64,000 nucleotides of DNA. Source: Tetraselmis striata. Lineage: Eukaryota > Chlorophyta > Chlorodendrophyceae > Chlorodendrales > Chlorodendraceae. Positions 22,272 to 34,215 of the stretch are shown one piece after another. The stretch's first letter is position 1. Each line of letters starts with the position of its first letter. The stretch lies in contig VCJN01002791.1 of the NCBI GenBank assembly GCA_006384855.1, positions 62,001-126,000 on the forward strand. The letters run 5' to 3'. The notes beneath the pieces were generated by a model. It saw nothing but the letters and a program-made list of their open reading frames with translations, was not told the DNA's origin and did no database searches. A program made the position numbers and the translations under genes.

Positions 22272-25200
22272 CTACCATTGCAGAACCTCGGCCCGTGTGA
22301 CCGATGCGCCCGTATCCAGCGGCTCTCCAGCCTCCAGGCCCTTTGCCTTGAGTGCATCCCGAGTGTCCTGCATCGGGCGGGGTGGGTGCGCCTGGAAAGA
22401 GAGGGTGGGGAAGTGAGGTATTACAGTCCTGTGAGGCGGGCAGTTTTGCGCTTTTCGATTTGCCGATACTGCCAGTATATCAACCACGGCACACTGCAGC
22501 ATGCAGCGGTGTTGTCGCGGCGACGAATAATGACGTGACCACGAATAGCGGCAGCGGCTACGCAGCCATGTCGCGATTAATTCGGACGCGGGGTATACAA
22601 CCTTGCAGCACACTCCGAGACTGCGTACCGCTTCTCGCGACTCTGACCGACGGCGGTGGCGGACACAGTATCGGGCGGCGGGCCGACGGCCAGGTGGTTT
22701 CCGACTCCCCAGGGTGCGCTGTTGGCCTGATTGGCCGGAAACCGCGCCAGCGAGCCGGGCACCACGTTCCGAAACCACTGCACGCTGCGACAGCAGCTCC
22801 GACGTCGGAATACGATCGAAAAAAGACAGGAGCTCCAAAAGAATACGGTATCCAAATTTTAAACACATCTTTTTAGTTGATACACAAATATACCAACACG
22901 AGTGACCCCCCCCCCCCCCCCCCAATATTTTAGGGTGCGCACGTCTGTCGCTGATATATTTGAAGCTTGTCGGAGGAATATCAAAGCTTTCTGAGTGAAA
23001 TGTATCAAAGTGTGCACTATTGACACTTTGCTTAATACTGCTTCACATTAATCACTTTGCTATGCACTAATTCGTGCATTGTTTCATCCTGCATTTGTAT
23101 TGTAGAGAATGAGGGAGTAAGGGGTATAAAAACACAAATTGTTGGGAATGCTTTTTGGAAACAGGGGAGTGAGGAAGAAGGGGGGGGGGGGGGGGAGAGA
23201 CAAGAAAGGGGGGGGGGGGGGGGGGGGGGGCTCACCTTCATGATTTTCTCCAGCTCCTGTCCGGTGAGCTGCTCGCCCTTGAGCAGCTCGTCCGTGGCGG
23301 CGTTGAGCGCCTCCGCGTGCGCCTCCAGCACCTCCACGCAGTCCCGGTACGCGCTGTTCACGAGGTTCATCGTCGCCGCTTGGATCTGCGGCGCACACCC
23401 AGGAGCCAGCACCGCCGGGGCATCAGTGCCCGCTGGTCATCCAGGCAATTGATTCACGTCCAGTATAGATGGGAACTTGTATTGTCTACATGGCTGCTAT
23501 ACTATGGTGCATACAGGGCATTTTGTCGGAGACTGCTGCCCAATACTGGACTCAGGCATCCTTGCAGCGCACAGCAATGGTGCGTTGAGCCGCTTACCCC
23601 GTACAGCGCCGAGTTGGAGCACTGGAACATGCCGCCGGGGATGGAGTTGCCAAAGAGGTCGGCGTCGATGTTGTCCACGTGCACCTCAAAGTTGCGCTGC
23701 ATGAAGCCGACGTTGCGGCCGGGCGGCGCCCACGTGGTGATGCCCAGGTCCGACATACCGTAGGAGGTCACCACCTGCACACAGCCAGAGCGCGGCAGCA
23801 CAGGAGGGTCATCACGTGCGCGCCCTGTGGCGTCCCATCCCCCGAAAAAGCAACACCTCAGGATAATCAGGATGATTGTTTCACATTCAATAGGCTAATT
23901 TCACCAAGCAAGGGAATGTGTGATACAGAGCCTGGCATCAAGCAAAGTTTTTAAGTTTATGGCAATCAGACTTAGCTCCGATTGTCCCGAGAATAGAGGG
24001 GGGGGGGGGTCACCTTCTCCGCGAGCTTCCACAGGTCCTGGATGTCGCCCATCGCGTACGTGGTGGCATACCCCGGGCCAAACACGACGTCCTCCGCGGC
24101 GCGGCCGGCGGCGAGCACGCGGATGCGCTCCAGCAGGCGCGCCTTGGTCGTCATTGTGTAGTCCTCGTCGCCGCCGCGCAGGAAGATGGTGCGGCTGAAG
24201 TCGGTGCCGCGCGGCACCTGCATAGCAACGCATGCCTCAGTCCGGCGCTTCCAAGGCTGGATTACAAAAAATGCTCGAGAAGCCCTGAACACAGAAGCAG
24301 ATCTAGAAACATGTGGCATTCGAATTATGAAAGGCGGTTGCTGTATCACACGGGTGCCGACGTGGGAATAACCGCCCGGTGAATACCGTAGAATCAAGTT
24401 GCGGTTCCCGGGGCCAAAGAACAACGAATTCTTTGGCACTTTTGTCTCGTTATATTCGCGATGTATTCGTGATGTATTCTGACTTTTTCTCCGTTCTGAT
24501 AGTTTTTCCTCTTCGTGGGGGGTTCAGAACATCATTTGTCTGCGGAACGTTTTACGTTCAATGTAAGGTAAGTACCCGCTACCCTACATGTCAGATGTCA
24601 AATACGGACGATGCTTGCACGAACTGATGGCAAATGTTCCTGTCCACAGCTTGCATGCAAGCCCATTTTCAGGCTGAAATCACCAAGTTGTCTTAGGCGA
24701 GTTGGCGCGCTCGGAAGGACAGATACTGTAGATAGTTAGGATGGTCGGGTATCGAGGGCAAACTCGTGTCGAGGGCGCACCATGCTGATGCGCTCCACCG
24801 GCTCGATCTTGTTGTCGCGCTGGCGCAGCACCGTGGCCACCAGCCCCTTGCCCACCTCGTGCGCCGCAATCACGCGCTTTTCGATCAGGCCGTCCTTCAG
24901 TGCTGGCCGCCGCACGCCCTGCGGCAACGGGGGGGGGGGGGGGGGGGGGGGGGGGCAACGTCGCTCAGGCAGCGGCGCGTTTGGCTAAAAACACCACATA
25001 TTCAGGCGTCCAGGAGAAAAAGTGAACCCCGGAAGAAAAAAAAGGGGGGGGGGGGGGGGGGGGTTACCTGCAGCACGCGGTCCACCGCGTTGTAGATGTC
25101 ATCCGTGTTGATGGCATCCGCGTCGCGCCGCAGCGTCTCCAACGCCGCCTGCACGTGCACAAGTGTGGAGGGCTCAGCAGCGCCCTGGCCGATGGGCGAC

Positions 25201-28200
25201 GGCGCATGACCACCACTGGAATCCGGCACGCACTGCGCTTATGACATGCGTGTCCCTGGCAGTGTCCAAGCTGGGAGATCAGCCCTAGTTTGGGTGTTGA
25301 CATCTCTAAATCGGGCTTTTTACCTCAGCTTGAAAAAGAACAAACTTGACGTTCTGTCCCATGAGACTGTACGATTGCTAGGGTTTATTATAGGGTATAC
25401 GGTATTCCACGCCCAACGTTTCATAGAAAAGATAGAGATACAATTTTAGGATTTTTTTGCATGTTTAAGGCTTCCTATGTCTGACCGTCCAAACAGAGAA
25501 CGACGCTGCGCATCCTCGGGGCGGACTTCCTTTCCGTGTATGTACTGTTCTGTGCCGCTCACCCCGAAACTTCAGTGCTTTGTGACTGAGGCACGTGTTG
25601 TATGGGAGGGCGCACCTCGTTGAGCACGTTGGCCAGCTCGGCTGGGCTGAGCCCGGGGAGGTCGCGCGCCACCTGGTCCAGGTCCACGTCCGGGGCCATG
25701 GGGTGCTTGCGGGCGTGCACCCGCAGCACGTCGCCGCGGCCCACGGTGTCTGGCTTGAGCACCTTGACCTGTGGATGGGCGGCCGGGGGGGGGGGGGGGG
25801 AGGGAAGGGAGAAAGAGGGGGGGGGGGGGGGGGGGGGGGCACGCTGCGCTCAGGCATCGCCTGCGAGGGTGCGGGATGACAGGCACGGGAAAGGATGGAA
25901 ACAAACAATCGCTTCATTGTAGGAAAGGCACACCGGGGCCACCTCACCTATAAGAACCTTTGATTTAAGCCCCAATATGGGCTTGTCTGCAACATAAGAA
26001 ACCGTTTGCTATAGTTCCGCCATATTTTGTCTGCATCTGACCTCTGGCAGGGCAGGTTCTTATTTGCAGTGTTCTTAATTAAAACAACCGCGCCGGCACT
26101 CGTTGGAGGAGGTGTGTGTGTGTGGGGGGGGGGGGGGGGGGGGTAAATTGATTGTATGTATGATTGATTGATCGTATGACATGCATGCGAATTGGATTTT
26201 AGGGTTCTCTGGGGCTTTATCGGGTGCATGGCCAGCATGGCAGGGGTTTGAGACGCTGCTCCCATGGAAGCATGTCTTTTAATTCTTGAGATTTTGTCCG
26301 AGCTTGATGTGTCCAGAAGCATCAGTACCAGCTGCTGGCACTGGACCATTCCCAGGGCACTGTATTCCCAGGGCACTGGCACTGTACCATTCCCTAGCGG
26401 CATGGGTGGTGGGCGGCACGGCCCGCGTCAGGCGTACCTTGCGGTCAAAGCGGCCGGCGCGCATGAGGGCGGGGTCGAGCAGGTCCGCGCGGTTGGTGGC
26501 CGCCACAAAGACGACGCCGATGTCGGGCGTGAAGCCGTCCATCTCCGTGAGCAGCTGGTTCAGCGTCTGCTCGCGCTCCTCGTTGGTCTTCATGCCCGCC
26601 TCCGCGCGCCTGTGGCGACGCCGGGCACGGACCGGTGCCCATGTCAACATCAACAAGACACGTGCAATATGAATGGCTCTGCACCACGCGGCGCCACTGC
26701 CATGGCGGCTCAGCCGTTGGCCAATTTTGGGGGTGCGGCAGTGCCGGAAAGACGTAAAGATTCATCCCGGGTCGCTCTCCCCCTTGCTTTCAAATGACAC
26801 GGGGCTGTCTCTGCGACGACATTAAATAACGGAAGCAATGCCGATAGAGACGAGGTTGTGTTGGTCCGAGGTAGATATTGAGCGTAATGACGCTTCTGAT
26901 GGTCTTGGCAGTGCTCTTGCCACGAAGCATATAGACAAGAAGCACGATGGGAGCTGCGCGGGTAGCTCTGGCAATGACTGGCAGGGGCCGTTTGGGGGCG
27001 GTTGGGGGGGGGGGCGCTCACTTGATACCCAGCGCGTCGATCTCGTCCACAAAGATGATGCACGGCGCGTTGACGCGCGCGCGCTTGAAGAGGTCGCGCA
27101 CGCGCGCGGCGCCCACGCCCACGATGATCTCCACAAACTCCGAGCCGCTCATCTGGAAAAACGGCACGCCGCTCTCGCCCGCGATCGCCTTGGCGATGAG
27201 GGTCTTGCCCGTGCCTGGGCCGCCCTCCAGCAGCACGCCCTTGGGTGGCTTGGCGTTCAGCGCGGCGTAGCGCTTGGGGTCCTTCAGGAAGGCCACCACC
27301 TCGCGCAGCTCCGTCAGCGTCTCGTCCAGCCCCGCCACGTCCGCAAAGCGCACGTTGGTGAGCCCCTCCTTGCGCGCCTGCCCCTTGCTCTGCGCAAACT
27401 CCATCGCCTGGACCTGGTCGCCCGGCATCATCCTGCGCGGGCGGAAGATGCCGACGGCGAGGCAGATGCCCAGGAAGCTGAAGGCAAAGGTGTAGAAGGC
27501 GAGCCCGGGCACGCGCTCCCACACTGCGGCCATGCTTATCTCCTGCGTCGAGCGCGCACCGGGGGCCGCAGGGGGGGGGGGGGGGCAACGCCGGCGGGAA
27601 GTGGTGTAAGCATCACAGCACCACCAGCAGCAGCAGCAGCAGCGCTTTGACAGGGCAGGGGGATACCCCGAGTTGCGGCGGGTCGTATGTGGCAGACGGG
27701 TTGTTTGAGAGGGGGGAGGGCATGGTGAAAGCTTTCTGTTGCTCAACGTTCCGGAGGGTACTCACAGGAGCTAATTAATTAATATCATAGAGGGCGTAGC
27801 ATTCAGCATCGGGCTCTGTTTCAATGCTTCCTGCTCCACATGTGCTTTTCTATTACAAGGGGGCATGTACATTCTATACGGAGGGAGGGGGGATGGGGGG
27901 CACATGGCGGAAGCTTTGTGTTGTTTTACATTCCGGAGACTATGCAAAGAAGCTAAATGAATTGAGCTCACCAGTCCATTACGGTGGAAGTTCGGCAATG
28001 ACAATATAAAAGAATAGAAAATGTGTTGTTAATTCGGCTTTTCTTGAAGAAAACTGACAGATACATATTGGTCGTATTGCGAATTGATTTCGGAGGGCAC
28101 TAACGGCACATGTTTATAATGCATTGCCCATTTTTGAAGGAAGAAGTTTGAGTACATTGTTTTAAAATAGACAGCAATACAAAGAATGCAGCCCAATGTA

Positions 28201-30757
28201 CGGCGATGAGATTGCGTTAACAATTCCTACAACATACATACGTATAATACATCGTCCTGGTAGCATCAGTACTGGGGTAATCAGGTTTACAGCAACCGGT
28301 ACCTTGCCTTATTACTATACTCGTACCGCGCGAGAAGGGTGGCAAATTTAAAACGTGCGGCCAGGCACCGCCGATTAGAATCAATTGCCACCTACGCGCT
28401 GGTATCATAGGCGACATATCAGCCAGCATCCGGCTCAGTTTCGATGCTTCCTGCTCCGTGTGTACTCTTCAATGGCAGTTAACGGCTGGTAACGGGCGCT
28501 CACCTGCGGCGTCTGGTGGTAGGAGATCTGGAGCAGCTGGTCAGCGGGGCAGTCGTATTCGTACTGCGGCACAGGGCCATCCCCGGGCAACAGGGCCGGC
28601 ATGTCAGCGACTGCAGCCATCCAGGGGGGAGGGGGGCCAACACAACAGACACAGGCCAAAAGGGAAGGGAACGCAAGCATAGCGGAGAGTCAACCAAATC
28701 GCGCAACCGCAGCCCACTTTGATACCAATACATTCGGAGTAGCTTGAAGACAGGGAAAAGGCAGAGTCCCTCACGCACAATCTCATCAGGCGCCAGGATC
28801 AGGCACGTGTAGCATGCGGGGCGGGGGCGTCACCTTGGTGGTGTCCACCCACCCCTTGCGGGAAAACTCCTCCCGGCCTTGCTTGGGCAGCCGCTGCTCG
28901 TACGCTTGGAAGATCTGCGCCGGAGCCGTGGTGGTTGTGTGTGGGGGGGGGGGGGGGGGGGAGCTCAGCGTGTTTTAGCCCAAAGCACCGGCACATCCTT
29001 GCTGCGCACATGGCGCCCCCACTGACCCCTTATCAAGGATCCTGCACAGCACGGGCGAACAGGAGGGACGCCTGGGGCACCGGCGCCGCGCCCCGGGTCC
29101 GCCAGGCGCGAGCCGCGGCCGCACCTCCAGGAAGACCTGGTTGTAGCCGCAGTCCATCGGCTTGCGCGGCTCCAGCGGCTCGCGCTTGGTGGCGTGGATG
29201 GCGGCGCGGCTGTTGCCGCCCGCGATGTAGTCCTCCGTAAACGTCTGCGGCCCCGGCTAGATGGCGAGAGGACAGGGGGGGAGGGGTCAGGCTTGCTGGC
29301 GGCGTGGCGGTGGGTCACGCCACCAAGCAGGCAACGGCCGCCGCTGCAGCCGATAAGACTGCTGGCGGATGCCAACCTGCCCGACCCACAGGATGTCACA
29401 TCAAGGCCAAACTGCACCTAGCCTTCCTGTTGGACCCCCACTCGGGCACGCGTTATGCCCCGGGTTGCGCGTTGCTAGCCGGCGCCCCATTTGCCGCGCC
29501 GCTGCGTCGTTGCCTCATCTCACTCTCCACCAGAGAGCAGGGGTAGCTATCGCGGAGTGGCGAGCCAACAACACCATTTCCTCATGCGCTCTGCTATCCC
29601 GTCTTGGGTTTCCAACACTTCCGTGGAGGTGCGAACACATGCCGTGCTTTAACACGTCGGAGTGTTAAACCCTAAATCATCCTAAACCCTGATTCCTTCA
29701 ACCTACTGCAGTTTCATTGCAGCTGAAGGGGGAGGACCTGCGAGGGTGTGTGTGGGGGGGGGGGGGGGGAGATGCAGGGGGAAGAAGGGGGAAGAAGGGG
29801 AAAAGGGGGAAAGGGGGAAGGGGGAAGGGGGGGGGTTCACATCTGGCAGGTCACACCACACTCGCGTGCCGTCCGCCTTGGTGACCACCGCGCGATAGCC
29901 TGGCGCAGACAGGCAGGGGACAGTAGAGTCCTGAGCGCGGAGCAGGGCGAATGCGGGGACAAATTGTGGTGTGCGCACCAGGGGGGGGGGGGGGGGGGGG
30001 GGGCGCTGGAAGAGGGGAGGATGAGGCCCGGCAACGGGGTGCGGGCGGCGGTACCCGAGAAGGAGGGCGCCAGGAAGCGGCCCGAATCCTGGAAAAACTC
30101 GATGTGCCACGGCTCCGCGTCGGGCTTGAACCTGCGGGTTGGTAAGGGGCACCGTGGCAAGGGACAACGCAGACGGCTCATCTGGCGCGGCAGCTGCGCT
30201 GCGGCTGATGCGCTGCGGTGGCAGCGCCCGGATAGGGCCCGCATCAGCTGCCGCGGCCCAACGAGTGAGAGTTGCGATGCCGGTGACCCAATCTGATCGT
30301 TGCGGACTTTGGGCGTTAAATTTGGGTTCCATTGATCAGTGCATTGAATCCATCAGCTCGTAGAGATCATCATAACGATCTGCCCCTTACATCCGATCCT
30401 GCCGTCTGATTGATGCCTGATGCGGACCTTCTGGAGCGGTGCTTCTCAGGAGCCGTGGCAAGGTGCGGGGGAAGAGGGGCAAGGTGGGAAGGGGGGGGGG
30501 GGGGGGGGGGGGCGCACAGCGGGTTGGTCCAGTTGCGCTCGCGGAGGCCGCGCATGAGCTCAATGATGGAGATCTGATCCAGCTTGTACCAGTTCGGCTC
30601 GGCGCTGTACGGCTGCTGGCCCAGGACCTGCGCGCAGGGGAAGGACAGGGCCGAGCAGGGGCCGGGGATGCCGCATCCCTCAGGCCTGCCTACCTGCGGT
30701 CCTCCGCCAGCTGGGGGAGGATGGGCGTGGGATTCCGGCAGGAGGCTGGGATAGGGA

Positions 30758-30790
<33 letters not shown>

Positions 30791-31308
30791 GTGCCTCCGG
30801 CGGGACGTGCAGATACGTCGTCTCCGTCTCCACGCCCGTCTTAGTGTCCGTCGTTGTGCGCACATGCTTGTGCACGAGGTCGTCAATGGTGGGGCCCTCG
30901 CGCTTGATGCGCAGCAGGTCCTGCGCGGGGCGACGTTGAGTCAGCCGCGGCACGGCGGCCTGCCCCTCCCGACCACGGTGGCCACGCCGCGCTGCAGCCG
31001 CCATGCACACCGGCGCACCTTCCGGCTGAAGTGCGAGCTAGGCTTTGGCGGCGCCTCGGACTCTGCCTGCTCGAGAAAGGCGGAGGCAGGGGGGCGCGCG
31101 TTCAGGGCCGGCCCTTTTCTCATCAGCATCGTGCGCGGTGGGTGCATGAGAGCCCCGTCTGGGCATGGCAATCGGTGGCAGGGCGGTATTTGGTGGCATT
31201 GCCGGGGCGTGGCAGAGTGCCTGTCTGGGCCTGTTCAGTCCTGTCTACCCGCGCTGGTCCTACGCACGCCCTGAGCCTGGTGTGGATGAGCCATGTCAAT
31301 TGAGCGCA

Positions 31309-31354
<46 letters not shown>

Positions 31355-31779
31355 GCGGGGGGGGGGGGGGGGGGGGGTGCACCGCAGCCCTCACTGCCAG
31401 CCGCCGAAGTGCGGCACGGGGCAGGGCATGTCGACGCAGCGTGGCCTGCGAGGGGCGCGAGGCAAGGGGCGTTGGTCAGCCGGATGGTCGAACGGCCGCA
31501 GGCGCAGTGGGGCAGGGTTAGAATGTGCCAGAGTGGAGTCGCTGCAACTGGACGAGGCACCCAGGAGCGGCAAAGGGAGGGCGGGGCGCGAGCAAAGCCA
31601 TCCTTATGGGACTGACGGGCATAGAAGGCGGCGCCGGGTGTAGAGAGGGGGGGGGGGGGGGGGGGGGGGGGGCACTGGTGCCTCACCAGCTCTGCCAGAC
31701 CGCGTGCGGAGCGTCCCCTGTTGCACCAGTACTGTGGCGCGGCGGTGGCCAGCGTGCCCCACCCTGTCGCGGCGGCCAT
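22272..31779 (-). CDS. FtsHi-like protein: FtsH AAA+ ATPase with dead protease site
   Basis: Nineteen exons read in phase to 841 aa. In gene order: 31779-31687, 31445-31383, 30920-30791, 30710-30694, 30627-30518, 30131-30055, 29899-29841, 29244-29125, 28914-28834, 28563-28504, 27542-27022, 26609-26438, 25768-25616, 25148-25068, 24918-24781, 24217-24014, 23774-23598, 23385-23236, 22391-22272. The start (MAAATGWG) and the Arg-rich second exon look like an organelle transit peptide. A ~270-residue extension precedes a membrane segment (residues ~282-303). The AAA domain is intact: GGPGTGKT (~377), IIFVDEID (~432), [19 protein letters not shown]. In the M41 part the zinc motif HEAGH is HEVGK (His ~599), so the second His ligand is missing, while the Asp of MGDIQD is kept. 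Loss of HExxH with a working ATPase defines FtsHi proteins, which in plants join envelope protein-import motor complexes. I infer a chloroplast-envelope, non-proteolytic role. The first two exons and the 17-nt exon 4 are the least certain. Confidence 0.9.
31311..31380. repeat. (GT)n microsatellite plus G run in intron 2
   Basis: About 21 GT dinucleotides then about 22 G. On the sense (minus) strand the run is poly-C starting five bases after the donor at 31382. Confidence 0.9.
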
Positions 31780-32645
31780 CACGCCCGTATCGCCGCGAGG
31801 CCGCCCTGTGGAGTTGCGCTGCTACCTGTCGCGGCCCGCTTACAGGCACGGCGCTACCGGCAATAGACGCGCCAGGCGGCCGTTTAGGGTAAGCAGGGAC
31901 AGGACTTTCGGGGGCGTCCGTGGGACTCCGCTGCCCGATTGGCGTGTACGTCTCACAGCGGTACCGGTACCCGTAGTGATGATGCTGGCTTTATTGCCCA
32001 TTCGCCCGAGCCCGGCGGCGGTATTGGGGGGGGGGGGGGGGGGGGGGGGATCGTCGACGGTGATGGGTTTGGTGACACGGGGTTGGAGTCGGGCGAAGGC
32101 AGACATTGACAAAGGCGGCTGGGGGTAACCTGTAGCAGCATGTGATGGGGGCGGGGCCACGGGGTGACGGGGGTAAGGCACTGCAAACGCTAAGTACCAT
32201 AGGCCCGCGGAGCGCGCGTGGCGTCGGCCGGCAGTACCCGTAGTAGTGGCGCCGCCGGTGCTGCTGCTGCCGCCGCGTTATAAGCTCCTTATGTTCCTGG
32301 TGTGATATCCGGATATCCCCAATTCCCAATATCAATTCCCCATATTAATTTACATCAGTACGTTATGCGACCGGGCAATGTAAGATAGGATTTGCTGCAT
32401 GACACAGCATGCTAGCCAGTACAGTGTGCCAGCATTTGATGACAGCTAGGCGCGTGCCTGGAAGCATGCATTGCGGAATTAGGGTGCGAGAATGGTGGTT
32501 AGGGCTTAGGGCTCTAGTGTGGGGACCGCTTACTTTTAACAGGCGGAATAACGCTCTGAGAGCCCGTAGTCTTATGAATAAATTGGGGACAGATTTTTAA
32601 AAATTGCCTGCGCGCGGTCTAACCCATCAGTGATTTGTGCTAGAC
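31780..32645. other. Upstream of the FtsHi-like gene
   Basis: Presumed promoter side of the minus-strand gene. A G run lies at about 32027-32049. No TATA-like element stands out and no other gene is supported. Confidence 0.3.
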
Positions 32646-33222
32646 GCAACATTCAAGGAATCCATACAGAAATCCAGCTACGGGCCAACAGAGGCGGGAA
32701 CCGCCATGGCCGCCACCGACTTAGCATCGCCACCCGCACAGACGATCTCCCCAGCACACAATCCCGGGCCACTCCAATAGCGGCACTAGGCCGAATGTGA
32801 TGTGGAGGCGCCGACAGATAAGGAGCTTCGAAGAGGTCTCGAAGCAAGGAGCGGAAGTGGGGGGTTCAACCCAGAACGGGGCGCCACGGGTGGGTAACCG
32901 ACGCGGGCCTCCCAGCGCCAATCCGCCGCCGCCAGCTTGGTCGCATCCCCTTCCACCGAACGTAGAGCTCCCTCCCCAACACAACATCCCGGGCCACTCC
33001 AATAGAACGGCACTTGGCCGAATGTGATGTGGAGGCGCCGACATGACAGGCGAAAGGGAGAGGGTGCTCAACGAAGAGCGGACGACAAGTTGACCGGGCC
33101 AGCAACGACATAGGACGCCGCTGTCCAGCTCGCACTGCTGCTCCGCGGCAGTGACGGCACGGGCGGGTCCAAGGCTACCAAGATGCCACCCGTGCACGAG
33201 CCCCGCCCCCATCCCCATCCGG
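32646..33222 (-). mobile_element. Internally deleted copy of the 43-kb retroelement
   Basis: Read on the minus strand, 33222-32675 matches 43006-43595 closely (phrases CTTGGTAGCCTTGGACCCGC, GGATTGGCGCTGGGAGGC, CTATTGGAGTGGCCCGG). It then jumps to the element's 3' end: 32675-32646 matches 45779-45807 (GGATTTCTGTATGGATTC... to GAATGTTGC). About 2.2 kb is therefore missing, with the phrase GGATTTC at the join. No coding function is expected. Confidence 0.88.
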
Positions 33223-33780
33223 GGGAGGAGGCGGACGGAGGGCTCGCGATTCAGAGGGCCGAGGAAGGTCGTCGGGTCCGCCCAGGCAGCGGGTGGAATG
33301 GCTTTATCATATGGCTTTACTCATCAGTGATATCAAATCCGCGCGCAATACGGGTAGTGGCTGGCTTTGAGTGTCTGGCTTCGAGTAAATTTCAAGTCCC
33401 ATATCTGCGACCAGTCCTTCGAAGCGATCGCTGGCGCAGCGGGACGGCATGCTACCTACTTGGGCCCACTTACTTGGGCCACATGTATTTATATCTTTGC
33501 GCTGTGTTTGTATTAATATGTATATATCCCCAAACTTATCCACCATGGCCGTTGATCATGGCCATGCCCCCTAATCGCTCATCATGGCTTTCAAATGTGA
33601 TGCCTCATATAGGCACCTTGCTTTTACTAGGTCATCTGATTAGTCGCATGCCTCCATCAGTGATATCACACTCCCAATGATATAACCATGCATTTTTGGT
33701 GCTCTATATCGTATAGCTAAAATATAATGCAAGTGTGGCAATATTGTTTTTGGAATGGTGTATTTACAAGCACGGCATGT
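33223..33780. other. Intergenic, no gene seen
   Basis: No supported gene. Two copies of ATCAGTGATATCA (about 33325 and 33657) are the only local repeat I noticed. Confidence 0.3.
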
Positions 33781-34215
33781 GCTATTCCGGAACCGTCCCA
33801 AAGCGCCTCAAGGGGCCGCGCATATCGATAAGCATAATGTATTGGACGAGGCAAGCGCGCTCCAACATGCCGCAGCTCGTCCGGATGAGCCCTTGGTGCC
33901 GTTCCGCGGGTGACCCCATAAACTGTATATAGCGCCCGAATCTATATGACCCAAACACAACACGGGCTATACCAGAGCCGTCACAACGCGCCCTAAAGGG
34001 CCGCACATATGGGCAAGCATGTATTGGACCAGGCAAGCACGCTCTATACTATTATGCCGCAGCTCGCCCGGGTTAGTGCTTGGTGCCGTTCCGCCGTGCG
34101 CCAATATCTATATGTGGCCCAAGCACGAACTGCAAGGGCCATATTGGAGCCATCACAAAGCGCCTCGAGCGGTCGGGCATGTGGATGGGCAAGGGTAGCA
34201 ACGCGCAGCATCAAG
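33781..34215 (+). repeat. ~180-bp tandem repeat, about 2.4 units
   Basis: Units start near 33782, 33964 and 34140. Shared phrases are CAAAGCGCCTC, AAGCAT.ATGTATTGGAC.AGGCAAGC and GGTGCCGTTCCGC. No coding potential. Confidence 0.75.

Noticed and set aside
26838-27650. 270-aa plus-strand ORF
   Set aside because: Antisense shadow of the AAA exon of the FtsHi-like gene.
31293-31643. Plus-strand ORFs rich in Cys-Val and Gly
   Set aside because: Translations of the (GT)n microsatellite and the G run in an intron.
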